Assembly: GCA_003427395.1 (NCBI GenBank)
Contig: BFEA01000123.1
Span: forward strand, 2,747,585 to 2,789,946
DNA: 42,362 bases
Source: Chara braunii
Lineage: Eukaryota; Streptophyta; Charophyceae; Charales; Characeae
Direction of reading: 5' to 3'
This document shows positions 32,040-42,148 of the stretch, piece by piece; the stretch's first letter is position 1, and the number at the start of each line of letters is the position of its first letter. The notes below the pieces were generated by a model. That model was not told the origin of the DNA. It worked only from the letters and a program-made list of their open reading frames with translations, and ran no database searches. The position numbers and the translations under genes are program-made.

Positions 32040-33480
32040 GCGGGGGGGCAGCCCAACGCTGCGGTTCCTATTGGGGCGTGTGGGAGCTGCCGCTGCTGCG
32101 TTCTTCCCCCGACCAGCTAGTTGCTAGAGCGCTGCAGTGGGAGGCCGGTAGAAGGAAGACAATGGCGGATCGGAGGAAGGGAGTAAGGAGGTGGAGAGTG
32201 TGAACGAAGGAAGGAGGAGGACTAGAAAGAAGAAGAGCGGTAGGGAGGGAGAGTGTGAAGTACTTACCTGGCGGAGCATGGCAGTGAAGTGAGGGAGCAG
32301 AGTGTGGGCGCCGAGGCAGCCGTGCAAGGCAGCAAAAAGAAAGGTGCACCAACCTGGTTGGGATCCGGCCCAGGTACGTGAAGGTGGAAGATAGCAGGGA
32401 GGAGGATGAAGGGGGAGTGAGTGAGGAGGAAGCACCAGAGGAACAGAGGTGGAGGAAGAGCGCAGCTAATGTGGTGTGCAGGTTGTCTCGTTTGACAGGC
32501 TGATTAACGGCGGACGCACCCGGGCGCGATTTCGCGATAGATACATGTAAAAAAGAAAAATGCAACGGGAAAGATGGTGATGGCGGGGGTGAGCAGCTAT
32601 ATTCCGCTCGTCTCTTAACGAAGACGAGGGGGGGAAAGGTGGTAGGCTGTTTTTTTTGGAGAGGCGAATTCGTTGGAATTGTCAGGGTGGTGTTAGATCG
32701 ATAGAGGAAGGATTAGGGAGGAAAAGTAGTTGCGCAGAGGTAGCACGAAGAGAGCTATGGTGGGAAGGAGAAGATGCATAACTAGCCTGATCCTTGACGA
32801 AATCAGGCAAGGGAAGGACCTACGTGGGGGTTTTGGGGGATGGCGACGTCGGCTATGTAGTTAGAATTAGTGGAAAATTAGTAGGAAGAGGGTTAGTACA
32901 AAAAGCCAGTGCGCGGAGGTGGCGGAGTGCAAGACCTGGTGACATCGACAAGAGCAGATCTCTCCCGTTTCTTAATGAAAACGGGCGAGTAAAGTCTCGT
33001 TTTTAATGTTTAGGGGCAGGGCGACCCCAAATCCAAGGTTAGTTTTGCTATAGGATTAGTAGTTAAGGAGTTAGTGAGAGACTGAGCTGCGCCCAAGGGT
33101 GGAGTCATCAAGGGTCATTGAATCGGGACCGAGGTGTCAACCAGATACATTCAGACAGTGGGCAGGCTCAATCTTATTTTTGCACAGTTGGTGAGCATCG
33201 GACCAGGTGTGGCAGCAAGCAGGTGAGTGTATGCGTGGGAGAGAGAGAGAGAGGCACTGGCCACGATCTGGTGATTGCAGGAGAACGGGGAGTAGAGCTA
33301 CGGTGCCAGACTGCGGGGAAGAGAGTACGTACCTGATGCAACCTGAAGTGTGTGCCTTCCCATGTTCTAGCTGATGAGCCATCCTCATCCTTGTCAGGCA
33401 GCGGGCGCAGTAGCATGCGGCTCAAGACGTGATGCACTCTCCCGTATCTGGGCGGGGGATGCATTCACTTCCCGCACGGT
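32040..33480 (-). other. Distal part of L copy 3 (C/T-rich on the minus strand)
   Basis: On the minus strand this region carries CGCCAGGTAAGTACTTCAC (about 32276-32258) and CATCAGGTACGTACTCTC (about 33341-33320). Both are donor-like sites running into CT-rich sequence, as in L copies 1 and 4. The longest minus frame (165 codons, 32068-32565) is serine/leucine/proline low-complexity with no domain. No gene is supported. Confidence 0.4.
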
Positions 33481-34080
33481 AGGTAGTTGGGTTGTATGGG
33501 ATGTAGCGGCCTCTGTTCAGGTGGAAGATTCACTCTCATTTTGCACTTTGATGTGTAGCAGAATCGGGTTTCCACATCATTACGACAAACCTCTCCTTCG
33601 CCATTATGGTAGTGCTGCCCCCACTTACATCATCGTGCTGCCCCCAGTGCTCATCCCCAAGCTCATGCTCAGGCTTGTGGGTGCAAGTGTTGTGCATTCG
33701 TCTTCTAGACTGCGGCTGTTTCCTATGTGGCTGCCCCTGGTTAGTGAGCCAGGTGCATCAGAGTGCCATGCGCTAAAGGCACGCGTGGACAAGGTTGTGA
33801 GAGGCGACAACTCAGAGGGAAAGCACGAGTGTGCCTGGGGAGAGAGTTGAGAAGAAGAGGGTGAGGAGAAGGTGAAATCAAAGGAAGGAAGAGGAGAGGG
33901 GCAAAAGGGAGTGAGGTTGACAGAGACAAAAACTGTGGACGGAGCCAAGTACCGGATCATGATACCAGATTGTGGGCTGTGCTGAACGGACTTGACAGTG
34001 CAGCGACCCACATGCCGCTGATGAGGTGGCTTTGGCTTCTGGCCTCCGGTTGGGCGGTCGTGCTGTTGTTGTCTCATGAT
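33481..34080. other. Stretch without recognised features
   Basis: Overlapping frames of 150-158 codons on opposite strands (33374-33850 plus, 33625-34077 minus) have no domain, and each is probably fortuitous in a GC-rich, stop-poor stretch. Confidence 0.35.
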
Positions 34081-35330
34081 GTCACGGCTGTATAACGTGC
34101 CCCGCTACGATTTGTTGGGTATGGTCGTGTGCAGTTCTATTGGTGCCAGCTGCTGCGTTGGGAACTGTGTGCGGACTGCGGAGTACTGTCGCACACTGTT
34201 GATGACTTTGCACAACTGCGGCGTTCTGCTGGTTATGATGGCCGCGGATGGTCTGTTGATTGCGCGTACTTGCTGCTCCCCCTGACTGTGCACAGGTTGT
34301 TGCGGGCGGCTGCTGGCAGCTGCAAACTACGACATATCGTTGCCGACTACCACCGTGTACCGCTGCTGCACCTATGGGCTGTGGCGGCTGGTGGCTATAT
34401 ACGGACTGTGGCCGCTGTGTGACTGCGGCTGTGCACTACAGACTGTACCTAGGTTACTGCTGCGGGCAGTTGTAGGTCAAGCACAGTTTGCTACTGCATA
34501 TGGTGCGCCAGATGCCACTGCCGCAAACTGAGCGCAGGCTGCTAAGGTTCCGGCAGGCTGCACACCGCGGACACACAGTTGCCGGAACGCGTAGACTGAG
34601 TACTATTGCTGCAAGCATGCTGCTGTTGGTTGCTGCTGACCACCGCTATCGCACGCTGCTGCCTGCCCCATACTGTTGAGAGATGCAGGCTATGGCAAAC
34701 GGCTGCAGACTGTCGACTATTGTTGTTGCTGATCCACCACCGCTGTGTACCGCTACTGTATCTACGGTCTGGGCGCAGGCTGAGGCGACAGTTATTGACG
34801 GAGGGGGGTTGCTACGGCATACCGCGCTCGGACTGCAGACTAATCATTACGGGCTGCAGGAACGGCTGCAGCAGGCCGAGGGAAGTTGCTGCTGCAGCGG
34901 ACTGGGCAGAGACTACTGCCAGGGATAGCTGTTGAGACGGACGCTGGCTACGGTTGGCTGCTACCTTGCTGCTGGCTGCTACTGGCCGCCACGGTGGGTT
35001 GCTAGCGACTACAGCTGCGGCGGGGTGGCTGTTGGCTGTGTGCAGGTTACTACTGTGCGTCGGGCACATGCTGCCGCTAGGGAGGGTCTGTTGCTGCGTA
35101 TTGTACACTGTGGATTGCTGTACACAGACCGCTGTTGCGTACGGCGTGCAGACCGCGGCTGCTGACTGAGAGTGGGTGAACTGTTACTGTGTGCTGCCGT
35201 TGCGGGCTAGACACGTGCTGCTGCTGCGGGCTGGACACGTGTTGCTGCTGGTTCCATTGGACCGCTGTTGAATACTACCGCTGCGTGCGAGGGTTAATGT
35301 AGACTGGGGTGCCGCAGCGAATGGGCTAAG
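34080..35330 (-). repeat. GC-rich CAG/CTG-type degenerate repeats in L copy 3
   Basis: The plus strand is crowded with CTGCTGC, GCGGGCTG, GACTGTGG and GGACACGTGYTGCTGCT phrases (the last twice near 35210-35250). The minus strand keeps a 98-codon frame (34812-35108) rich in glutamine, serine and alanine. It sits between the L leader (35458-35540) and the CT-rich distal zone, where copy 1 has the 85-bp array and copy 4 the 366-bp duplication. It may be a degraded low-complexity gag-like region, which is inference. Confidence 0.5.
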
Positions 35331-35457
35331 TGGAGGTGCTGGGATTCGAAGGAGGGGTCGAACTGGACGAGCAGGGGCTTGGTGCTACGAGTAGGAGATC
35401 GTCGGGAGGGATTGCTGCGGCAGTTTGCCTTCGTTGACCAAGTTGTCAGTTGGCTGC

Positions 35458-35540
35458 CATTGCGGGGCCCTCAGGCGATTGAAGACAACAAGGCCCTCTC
35501 ACGCGAGTCTGAGCGCACCCCTCTTGGATCTGAAGTCTCA
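35458..35540 (-). mobile_element. Family L leader, copy 3
   Basis: The reverse complement contains AGATCCAAGAGGGGTGCGC, GTGAGAGGGCCTTGTTG and TGAGGGCCCCGCAATGG, matching the leaders at 15442-15523 and 39376-39460. It directly follows (on the minus strand) the L end block at 35615-35712. Confidence 0.6.
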
Positions 35541-35964
35541 ACCCACTCTTTATATGTCGTTCTGACTCTCAGTCTAGTCTATTGGTTACGAGAGGAGGGC
35601 GGCAGGCGGGATTGCACCCGTAGGTCCACACCAAGACTCTGTGGGGAGTCCTCCCACCGATTGCGGGAGCTCTGCCGGAACCTAGCCGAGGTTCTGGAGG
35701 CAGGGAACCATCAGGTAACTTCTTTCTGTCTGTATACTCCCACTACACCCATGTTTGCATACCCCCCCCCTATAGCTGATTGATGTATGTCTGCCTGTCC
35801 CTATAAATCTTGCTTTCTATTCAGGACATAACCAGACAAAGTTAAAGAATGCATGTATAAAGTTAAGTTTCAACTTCTTTGATTGATTGAAAGCAGGTTG
35901 TGGGGTTGCATCTGGGGGAAGGGTGGGAGAAAGACAGTTTTGCACGAGTCTGAATGGGTCAACC

Positions 35965-36700
35965 AAAGGCTGGGCCAGGTCCATAAGTTTGGGAAGGCCC
36001 AGTGCTGTGCTTATTTTGTATTGCCTAGAGAGCCAGACATGTCCCATTAGTTTGGGTGCTCTAGTTGCTCTGACTTATGAGGGCTGTATGTGATTGTTTT
36101 TTCAGGAGCCAGTCAAATCCACAAGTTTTGGTAGTCTGGCAGCCTTGTTTGTTTGGGAGTTTTGTCAGTTTCTTTGGTTTCTGAACGAGGAGGTGAGCAT
36201 GTCCCATAAGTTTGGGTGGCTCTACCTCTTCCTGCTTTGGTTTGAGAAAATGAACCAGGCTGAGGACCGAGACATGTTCCATAAGTTAAGGTGGTCTTGG
36301 TCCAATGCCTCGCACATGCTAGAATCAGAAGGTTATAACTTTGATATACTTACTACTATTATACTATCTATGAACAGGCTAGTCGGGCAGGGTTCCATAA
36401 GTTTGGGTGGCCTGACTATAGTTTATCACCAATTGAAGAGAGTATTTAACTAAGAATAAACTTGTGGTACGAAGGGGAAGGCTGAGTCTTGAGCTGAAGA
36501 TGATCGGCTCAGCTATATGCTACATCAAAAAACTAAGTGCAGACAACTATATAAACTCTGGATACTTAAATTGTTCAGGGCGACTAGGATGGCCTAGTCA
36601 CATGACCAAAGAAGAGAAAAGTTGTTGTGCCCTGTGTTTGTGTATACTTCTTGGCTGGGCTGGACAAGTTCCATAAGTTTGGGTGGTCTAGCCTTACGCC
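35965..36700 (-). repeat. Irregular array in L copy 3
   Basis: On the plus strand the phrase CCATAAGTTTGGGTGG and variants occur near 35980, 36042, 36117, 36201, 36275, 36392 and 36672. They lie in the same slot as the 66-bp array of copy 1 and the CATTCATCTTAGAAACAATG array of copy 2, but the sequence between them is unlike either. Confidence 0.8.
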
Positions 36701-36999
36701 CTATGTAAGCTGGGTATAAGGGACAAATCATTGAAAGGCTACGAACTATCATTTGCTAACGTAACTTGGGGATGGTGAGAGAGTGCATGTCTGTGGTTTG
36801 GCCTGCATGTGACTGAGTGATGCCACTTCTTAGTCTGAGTTTGGATTTGATAGGTAGTTGCTGTAGTTGCTCGCCATGTGCTAAAGCCACAGGAGTTAGA
36901 GTCAATTCCTGCATTTTCTAGGCTCGTTTTTTTACTTCGATCAATTTTTGCATTTTCTGTGATCTTTTGAGTCGTACTTGGTCTTGTATAAATCTTGGT

Positions 37000-37520
37000 A
37001 AGTCACTTTCCCTACGGGAAGCGTTGCCAAAATTTCTACAAAATCAAGGAGTTAGTCAAAACTTTGACTTTTTCAGGATCCGGCCTTGATGACTTCTTCG
37101 ACTTTGTAAGAATCTAAGGAGTCTCCCTTTCTAAAGGAGGTACTGCCTAAATTTTTACTGATTCAGGGAGTTAGCCAAAGTTGGGCCATGAAAGATCAAA
37201 GGCACTTTCTGATTCCAGACTTGGTCTTGTATAAATCTTGGACTAGCACTTTCTCTACGGGAAGCGCTGCCGAAATTTCTACAAATCTAAGGAATTGGTT
37301 GAGATTCTATCTGACAGAACTTAGGCGTTATGTCTAAATTCAATTCTGACCTAGTTTGAATCTGGGAAGCCTCCCTCCTTGAGGGGAGTGCTGCCCAAAT
37401 TTTTGCTAAGCCTGAGAGTTAGACAGATTTTGGCTTCTGGAAACCACAAGTTTGACTTTTAGGCTAATATATTTTCTGCGATGTCACTTTTCCTACGGGA
37501 AGCGCTGCCGAAATTTTCCT
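37000..37520 (-). repeat. ~120-bp core repeat of family L, five units
   Basis: Units spaced 115-127 bases contain the motif AAATTTCGGCAGCGCTTCCC (minus strand). Copy 2 has the same number of units at similar spacing (29101-29620). Copy 1 keeps only one. Confidence 0.85.
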
Positions 37521-38300
37521 AAGTTAGAGGAGTTAGCCTATATTTGGCCAGGTGGCGACATATGTAGGGGAGGCTATGGCGAAATCCACCTTACGCTGAG
37601 TGTTAGCTAGGGGTAGACTTAGGCTTAGTCAGATATGATGACTAAGTAAGATCAGGATATGAAAATTACTCCCCCGGGACGTATAGACTTAGTTTGAGAT
37701 TGGCCTGTCTTGTGTTACAGGTCTCCTTGATCGACTGATTCAGGACTTGGGGCTAGATTCAGCTTTGATCCTGCAAGGATCACCTTCTGTTATCACAGAT
37801 AACAGGTCGGTTGCCGATTCGTCGGTTTACGACTCAACCTCAACCCACTCTCCTTACTCAACCTAAAGAGGCTTCATCCCTGGTGATCTTCTCTGTTTTG
37901 TTAAGGTTTCACCCGAACTTTTATTGAATGGTCATTTAACAAAGGTACTGAGTATTTACTTGAGGTTGGTTGGCTGGAGGTTGGGGCTTGCATGGCTGAG
38001 GCAAAGGGTATGGGCATGGAGATTGGTTGGAGTTGACTCCGTGTAGTGTGTGGACTCTTGCTTGACTCTTTGATGTGATTGCAGGTATGTTATGTGACTT
38101 GGATTGTTGGATTGGACTGCCCTACGATCTCACATATATGTATGGCTATGAGGAGACCCACTATGATTGTGCGATGCGATCGTCACGCGTTCATTCCCAT
38201 ATGTGTATATATGCGTGTACACGTGTATGTATGCGTACCTATGTAGGGTACTTGTGTGGCCTGTAGGGTCCGCGTGTTAGGGACCTAATCCAGGGTTGGA

Positions 38301-38754
38301 ATGAATAGAAAGGAGGGAATGACCCCTATATATATATATAGATGCTTCCTTGTTGGGATCTATTTTGGTGGAACGATAAAGTTTCGGGCGGAAGGGTCAG
38401 CGTATCGTTGGTGATGCGCCAGACAACTCACCACCGCTCTAAACCCCTTTCTGCCCCAGGAACCGTCTTGCCCCGCACCCTTTGGGACACCTCAGGGTGC
38501 AGAAGGCGGTAAAGCCCTCAGGCCGGTTTTGCGCCCGCTAAAGGGTTACCCCCTCTTGGCGCGCACGTCAGCTGACGCCTAAGCATCGGAAGCGACCGCA
38601 TGGCTCGGAATAGGCCATTTGGGTATGGGCATCACATAATGCGCCGTCATCGCAGTTACTCACGTAGAGCTGCATAGTGAATTGGTATGCGTAGATCCTA
38701 CGTTCGAGCGATCTTATACTAAACCTCGCGTACGGCAGTTACCGACTTCCACCG
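38301..38754. other. Stretch between L copy 3 and R1 copy C
   Basis: A short TA run (38328-38342), then GC-rich sequence. A weak resemblance to the sequence following R1 copy A (12360-12500) suggests that the R1 family may extend further, but this could not be established. Confidence 0.35.
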
Positions 38755-39325
38755 CGTAAAGTTATGGGTTGGATACAAAGGGACTAGGAGTGTGTCGCGT
38801 TGTACGTCCTTTGTGTCGTTCAGTACTCGTGTGCGCGTGCTTTACTTTTGTGTACCTTATAGTGATGTGTGCGTGACGCGTGGGATACGGCCTAGTCGAC
38901 CGGCGATGAGCCGCGCTTGGGACCTCAACCCCCTCAAGATGTCGGTTCGCGTGCGGGTCCGATAGAGGCGTAGTACCGCGCGTACCCCTTATGCTACGAC
39001 GAACGAGAAACGCCCTCTGCTGGTCCACCTTTGCGATTGCAGCTGATCAACTTTCGTACTGTGGACTGGTAGCTCGGCGGGGATACGCCCACCGAAGGGA
39101 GGTGACAGCTCCCGTAAGGTGGAGNTAGTCGTGCCTCGCGTAGGCCTTGTCCTGTCGTAGGGGCTCGCGAGAGGTATGGCTGGCGCACCCGGGCGGAGCG
39201 GCTTACGGAAGCTCCACATATATATCACAACGAGGATGTGTACTCTGACTCCTGTGTGACGCGGCCGGGAGGGTCCCGCGCTACCTATGAGTGGTGTCGG
39301 ACCGATGCGCTCGACATCGCCTTCC
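38755..39325 (-). repeat. Dispersed GC-rich repeat R1, copy C
   Basis: The minus strand has the R1 landmarks in order: a GATGTCGAGCGCATCGG block, GTGCGCCAGCCATACCTC, CCCCTACGAC, GGGAGCTGTCACC, GTATCCCCGCCGAGCTACC, TGCAATCGCAAAGGTGG, GAGGGCGTTTCTCGTTCG, GGTCGACTAGG, CCTAGTCCC and ACCCATAACTTT. One N is present at 39125. It is the most complete copy and immediately precedes the fourth L leader. Confidence 0.7.
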
Positions 39326-39375
39326 TCTCTTAACACAGATAAGACAAATTAAGAAAGACAGAAAAAAAAGTTTAA

Positions 39376-39460
39376 GACGCTCAAGATACAAGAAGGGGCC
39401 AACTCAACTCAGACGAGAGGACCTTGTTACCTTGAAGCGTTTGAGGGTCCCGCAATGATG
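39376..39460 (+). mobile_element. Family L leader, copy 4
   Basis: AGATACAAGAAGGGGCCAAC, a GACGAGAGGACCTTGTTACC block and TGAGGGTCCCGCAATGATG match copies 1 and 3. No LTR-like end block precedes it; R1 copy C does, so the L segment was probably cut off here. Confidence 0.6.
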
Positions 39461-39684
39461 ACCATAAACGCAGTAAGGTAGCCAAATTGAAGTCGAAACG
39501 TAGAGCAACTGCTCCGGATGAGCCTCCGAGTCGAAGCGGTAATCCCCCCTTGCAGAACCTGGTCCTTCCCCCATGCCACACTATTTTAGCCTTTGACCGA
39601 ACTGTCGCTTCGCAGCCTAGAAAGGTTGTGTTCGAATAGAGCACATCCCGCCTATGTTCTATTCGAACGTGGTTATATGAATCC

Positions 39685-40420
39685 GTACAACATTAACGTA
39701 CAGTTGTAGTGCACAACGGGTGCACAACAAAAACACTGCGTATACAGCAAAGGCATTGCACAACTCAGCACCACACCACAACTTCAAACTCAAATCCGAC
39801 TTTGGTACGAAGACGGGCAACTTGTAGTAGCACAGTTCGAAATCCGCCACAATATGGGACACAAAACGGGCAGGGTTGTAATGTCCCGCTTTGGCCACGG
39901 ATGCTATCGAGGTCGAAGTACCTCTCAAATGTTAAAAGTATTTGTTCTTAGCAGTAGCAGCGCCGCGAGTTTCAATAACAGTAATAGTTTGCCGTGGCGA
40001 CATGAGTATGGAGAACCATCACTATCAAGAGGAAAACAGTGATCACTATTGTACAACATTAACGTACAGTTGTAGTGCACAACGGGTGCACAGCGAAAAC
40101 ATTGTGTATACAACAAAGACATTGCACAACTCAGCACCGCACAACTACTTGAAACTGAAATCCGAGTGTGGTACGAAGTTGGGCAACTTGTAGTAGCACA
40201 GTTCAAAATCCGCCATAATCCGGGACACGAAACGGGCTCAGGGTTGTAGTGCCTGGCTCTGGCCACGGATGTTGTCGGCGTCGAAGTACCTCTCAAATGT
40301 TAACGTATTTGTTAGTAGCAGTAGCAGCGCCGCGAGTTTTAGTAACAGTAACAGTTTGTCGTGGCGACAGGAGTATGGAGCAACATCACTATCCAGAGGA
40401 AAACAGTGATCATTGTTGTA
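39685..40420 (+). repeat. 366-bp tandem duplication in L copy 4
   Basis: Units start ACAACATTAACGTACAGTTG at 39687 and 40053 and contain GGGCAACTTGTAGTAGCACA, GTACCTCTCAAATGTTA and GGAAAACAGTGATCA in both. One frame in each reads as a short acidic/histidine-rich peptide (MENHHYQEENSDHYC in unit 1, MEQHHYPEENSDHCC in unit 2), interrupted by stops elsewhere. This occupies the slot of the 85-bp array in copy 1. Confidence 0.93.
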
Positions 40421-40728
40421 GAGGTCAGTCCACCATGAACAATCGATAGTCTGTTCTTCCTCCTATAGGTGCCCAAGGTTCAATGCTCAGAGTACGATCA
40501 CACAACTATCACATTACTACTCACATATAACGACTATCATAACGAGGGCAACTACGTTGACCGAAACAAGTAGTTCGGGCAAAGTTACCACGACAATAAC
40601 GAGCTAGCTCACTACGCAACAACACCTTGATCTCAACGACAAGCACCTTCAACACGATGAACGCAGGAGGGTGATCACAAGGATAGCAAGTACAACAACC
40701 ACCGTAAATACTACTTCTGCAAAAGGAA
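40421..40728. other. Stretch without recognised features
   Basis: Possible decayed continuation of the copy 4 internal region. No frame longer than about 30 codons shows a recognisable pattern. Confidence 0.35.
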
Positions 40729-40754
40729 AAATATATATATATATATATATATTT
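40729..40754. repeat. (AT)n microsatellite inside an A/T palindrome
   Basis: GGAAAAATATAT...ATATATTTTCC forms a perfect palindrome. Confidence 0.9.
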
Positions 40755-40975
40755 TCCTAAACTCGGAAAGATACAGCGCTGTTGAAATAACTGAGACAGA
40801 ATCTCATGCTACAACCTGGGAAGATACATGTACTAACTGAAACTACTTTTTTTGTTGAAACATGGGAAGATACATTGAGCAAGAGATGAACAATTTTCCA
40901 CAGGATCCCAACCATATGCAGCAGAACAACAGGCCCAACAACTCTGTAATGACGATTTCTACGGTGAACAGGTTT

Positions 40976-41019
40976 TTCTCTCTCTCTCTTTTTTTTTTTT
41001 TTTTTTTTCTCTCTTTTTT

Positions 41020-41087
<68 letters not shown>
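40976..41087. repeat. CT/T microsatellite after a donor-like site
   Basis: CT and T runs follow GAACAGGTTTTTCTC (about 40966). The position relative to the L leader matches the CT microsatellite of copy 1. Confidence 0.93.
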
Positions 41088-41090
<3 letters not shown>

Positions 41091-41487
41091 CCGACACGTA
41101 CTCGCGCCTTCAAGGAGCGCCCGAGTGATGTTAACGACAACCGCGAGGTCCAGCGCCAAGGTTATGGCATACCCCGCGTAACAGCACGATCACGGATCTT
41201 CACGGGTCATGCGACCGGCATCCACCAACTGCACAAGAGAGAGTAAATCTTCCACTCGAGCATGAGAAGATACATCACCAACCTACCTTTTGTCCATATC
41301 CCACTCCTCACGCACGTAGTCAGGCTTCGCGTCCCTATTCCTTTGGCGCCCCCATTTTATTTTCTCTCCCCCCTGCTCTTCGTCATAGTATGAGTGCGAC
41401 TAGTCGTTAGCCTAGCCCGGTTGAGCCAATGTCGAAGAGCGGAGCAACCATGTCACGGGGCACCAACCTTGAATGCGATGGTGAGCA

Positions 41488-41700
41488 CCACCATGCGCGT
41501 CTTACATCAATGAATTCACCTCATTTGATGAAGGTCATGGTTACAACAGGCACCGCCACGACAAGCAACATCCCAACTCGTATGAGGAGAAAATCATCAT
41601 GACGATGATTACGAGCCCGGAGTCGATCAAGATGATGAGCGGCTGACATGGGCCGCACTCTACTACTTCAGCAATTGCGTAATTTGAGGATAGATATGCC
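41488..41700 (+). pseudogene. Possible gag-like acidic coding remnant
   Basis: One frame reads SYINEFTSFDEGHGYNRHRH and then DKQHPNSYEE. After a one-step frame change it continues NHHDDDYEPGVDQDDERLTW and AALYYF before a stop. The Asp/His/Tyr/Asn-rich composition continues that of the 366-bp units. Such hydrophilic stretches occur in some retrotransposon gag proteins, but no CCHC knuckle, capsid motif or protease was seen. Identification as gag is inference. Confidence 0.25.
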
Positions 41701-42047
41701 GCTAGAGAGTTGTCAGATACATAATGTTGTTATTATTTCCCGAACCTTCCCTCAACTCTTCACCTTTTACTTCCTACATCGTTCGATTCTTCCCAACTCC
41801 TATCCACCCTTCCATTATAGTCTACGTTGATCCCCGTTTCTTCTTCTTCTTCATTTCGCCTGTACTGACCGTGAGCGCACTCTCTATCACCCAGTCACGG
41901 TCCATTATCCTCCAGCCGTTTGAAGCCACTGATAGTCAATATGATTGTCATCGGGCTTCGTCTTTTCCAAGGTGGCCTGAGCACTAACTAGGTCGCCCCT
42001 CCACTACTCCTGGCCAACGCATACCTGCTCGCAAACGCACACTAGGT
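41701..42047. other. Stretch without recognised features
   Basis: C/T-rich sequence with an 87-codon frame lacking a domain, between the gag-like remnant and the U6 relic. Confidence 0.4.
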
Positions 42048-42148
42048 TTATTCGAAGCGCTCACCACTAGTTTGTGCGTATTACCCTTATGTAAAGGCTA
42101 TACTAATCTTCTCTCTATCATTCCAATTTACGGATGTCCTGATGGACT
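42048..42148 (-). pseudogene. U6 snRNA relic, near full length
   Basis: The minus strand begins GTCCATCAGGACATCCGTAA, then ATTGGAATGATAGAGAGAAG, ATTAGTATAGCC, AAGGGTAATACGCACAAAC. This follows plant U6 across the 5' stem-loop, the ACAGAGA-box region (here AUAGAGA) and the following core with many substitutions; the GCATGGCCCC of the core is mutated to GTATAGCCTT. The 3' part (toward 42048) is weaker, and no terminal T-run is present. No snRNA promoter is seen at its 5' side. It lies antisense to L copy 4 and shares flanking phrases with the 31903-32027 relic. Confidence 0.8.

Larger units (their letters stand above)
35615..38300 (-). mobile_element. LTR-like segment, family L copy 3
   Basis: On the minus strand the start block (about 38240-37730) matches copy 2: ACATACCTGCAATCACATC, GCCCCAACCT, TAAAAGTTCGGGT and TTGAGTCGTAAACCGAC. 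Five core units follow, seen on the plus strand as GGGAAGCGCTGCCGAAATTT and variants at about 37012, 37128, 37255, 37378 and 37493. An array with a CCACCCAAACTTATGGAAC motif follows. The end block (35712-35615) has CAGAGCTCCCGCAATCGGTG and CCTACGGGTGCAATCCCG. The leader (35540-35458) then follows. No coding sequence was recognised. Confidence 0.6.

Noticed and set aside
33374-34077. Opposite-strand frames of 150-158 codons as genes
   Set aside because: No domain, no supporting splice or promoter context, and they overlap each other in the distal part of a retroelement.
40757-41159. Arginine/glutamate and lysine-rich frames of up to 127 codons
   Set aside because: Translations of the CT/T microsatellite.
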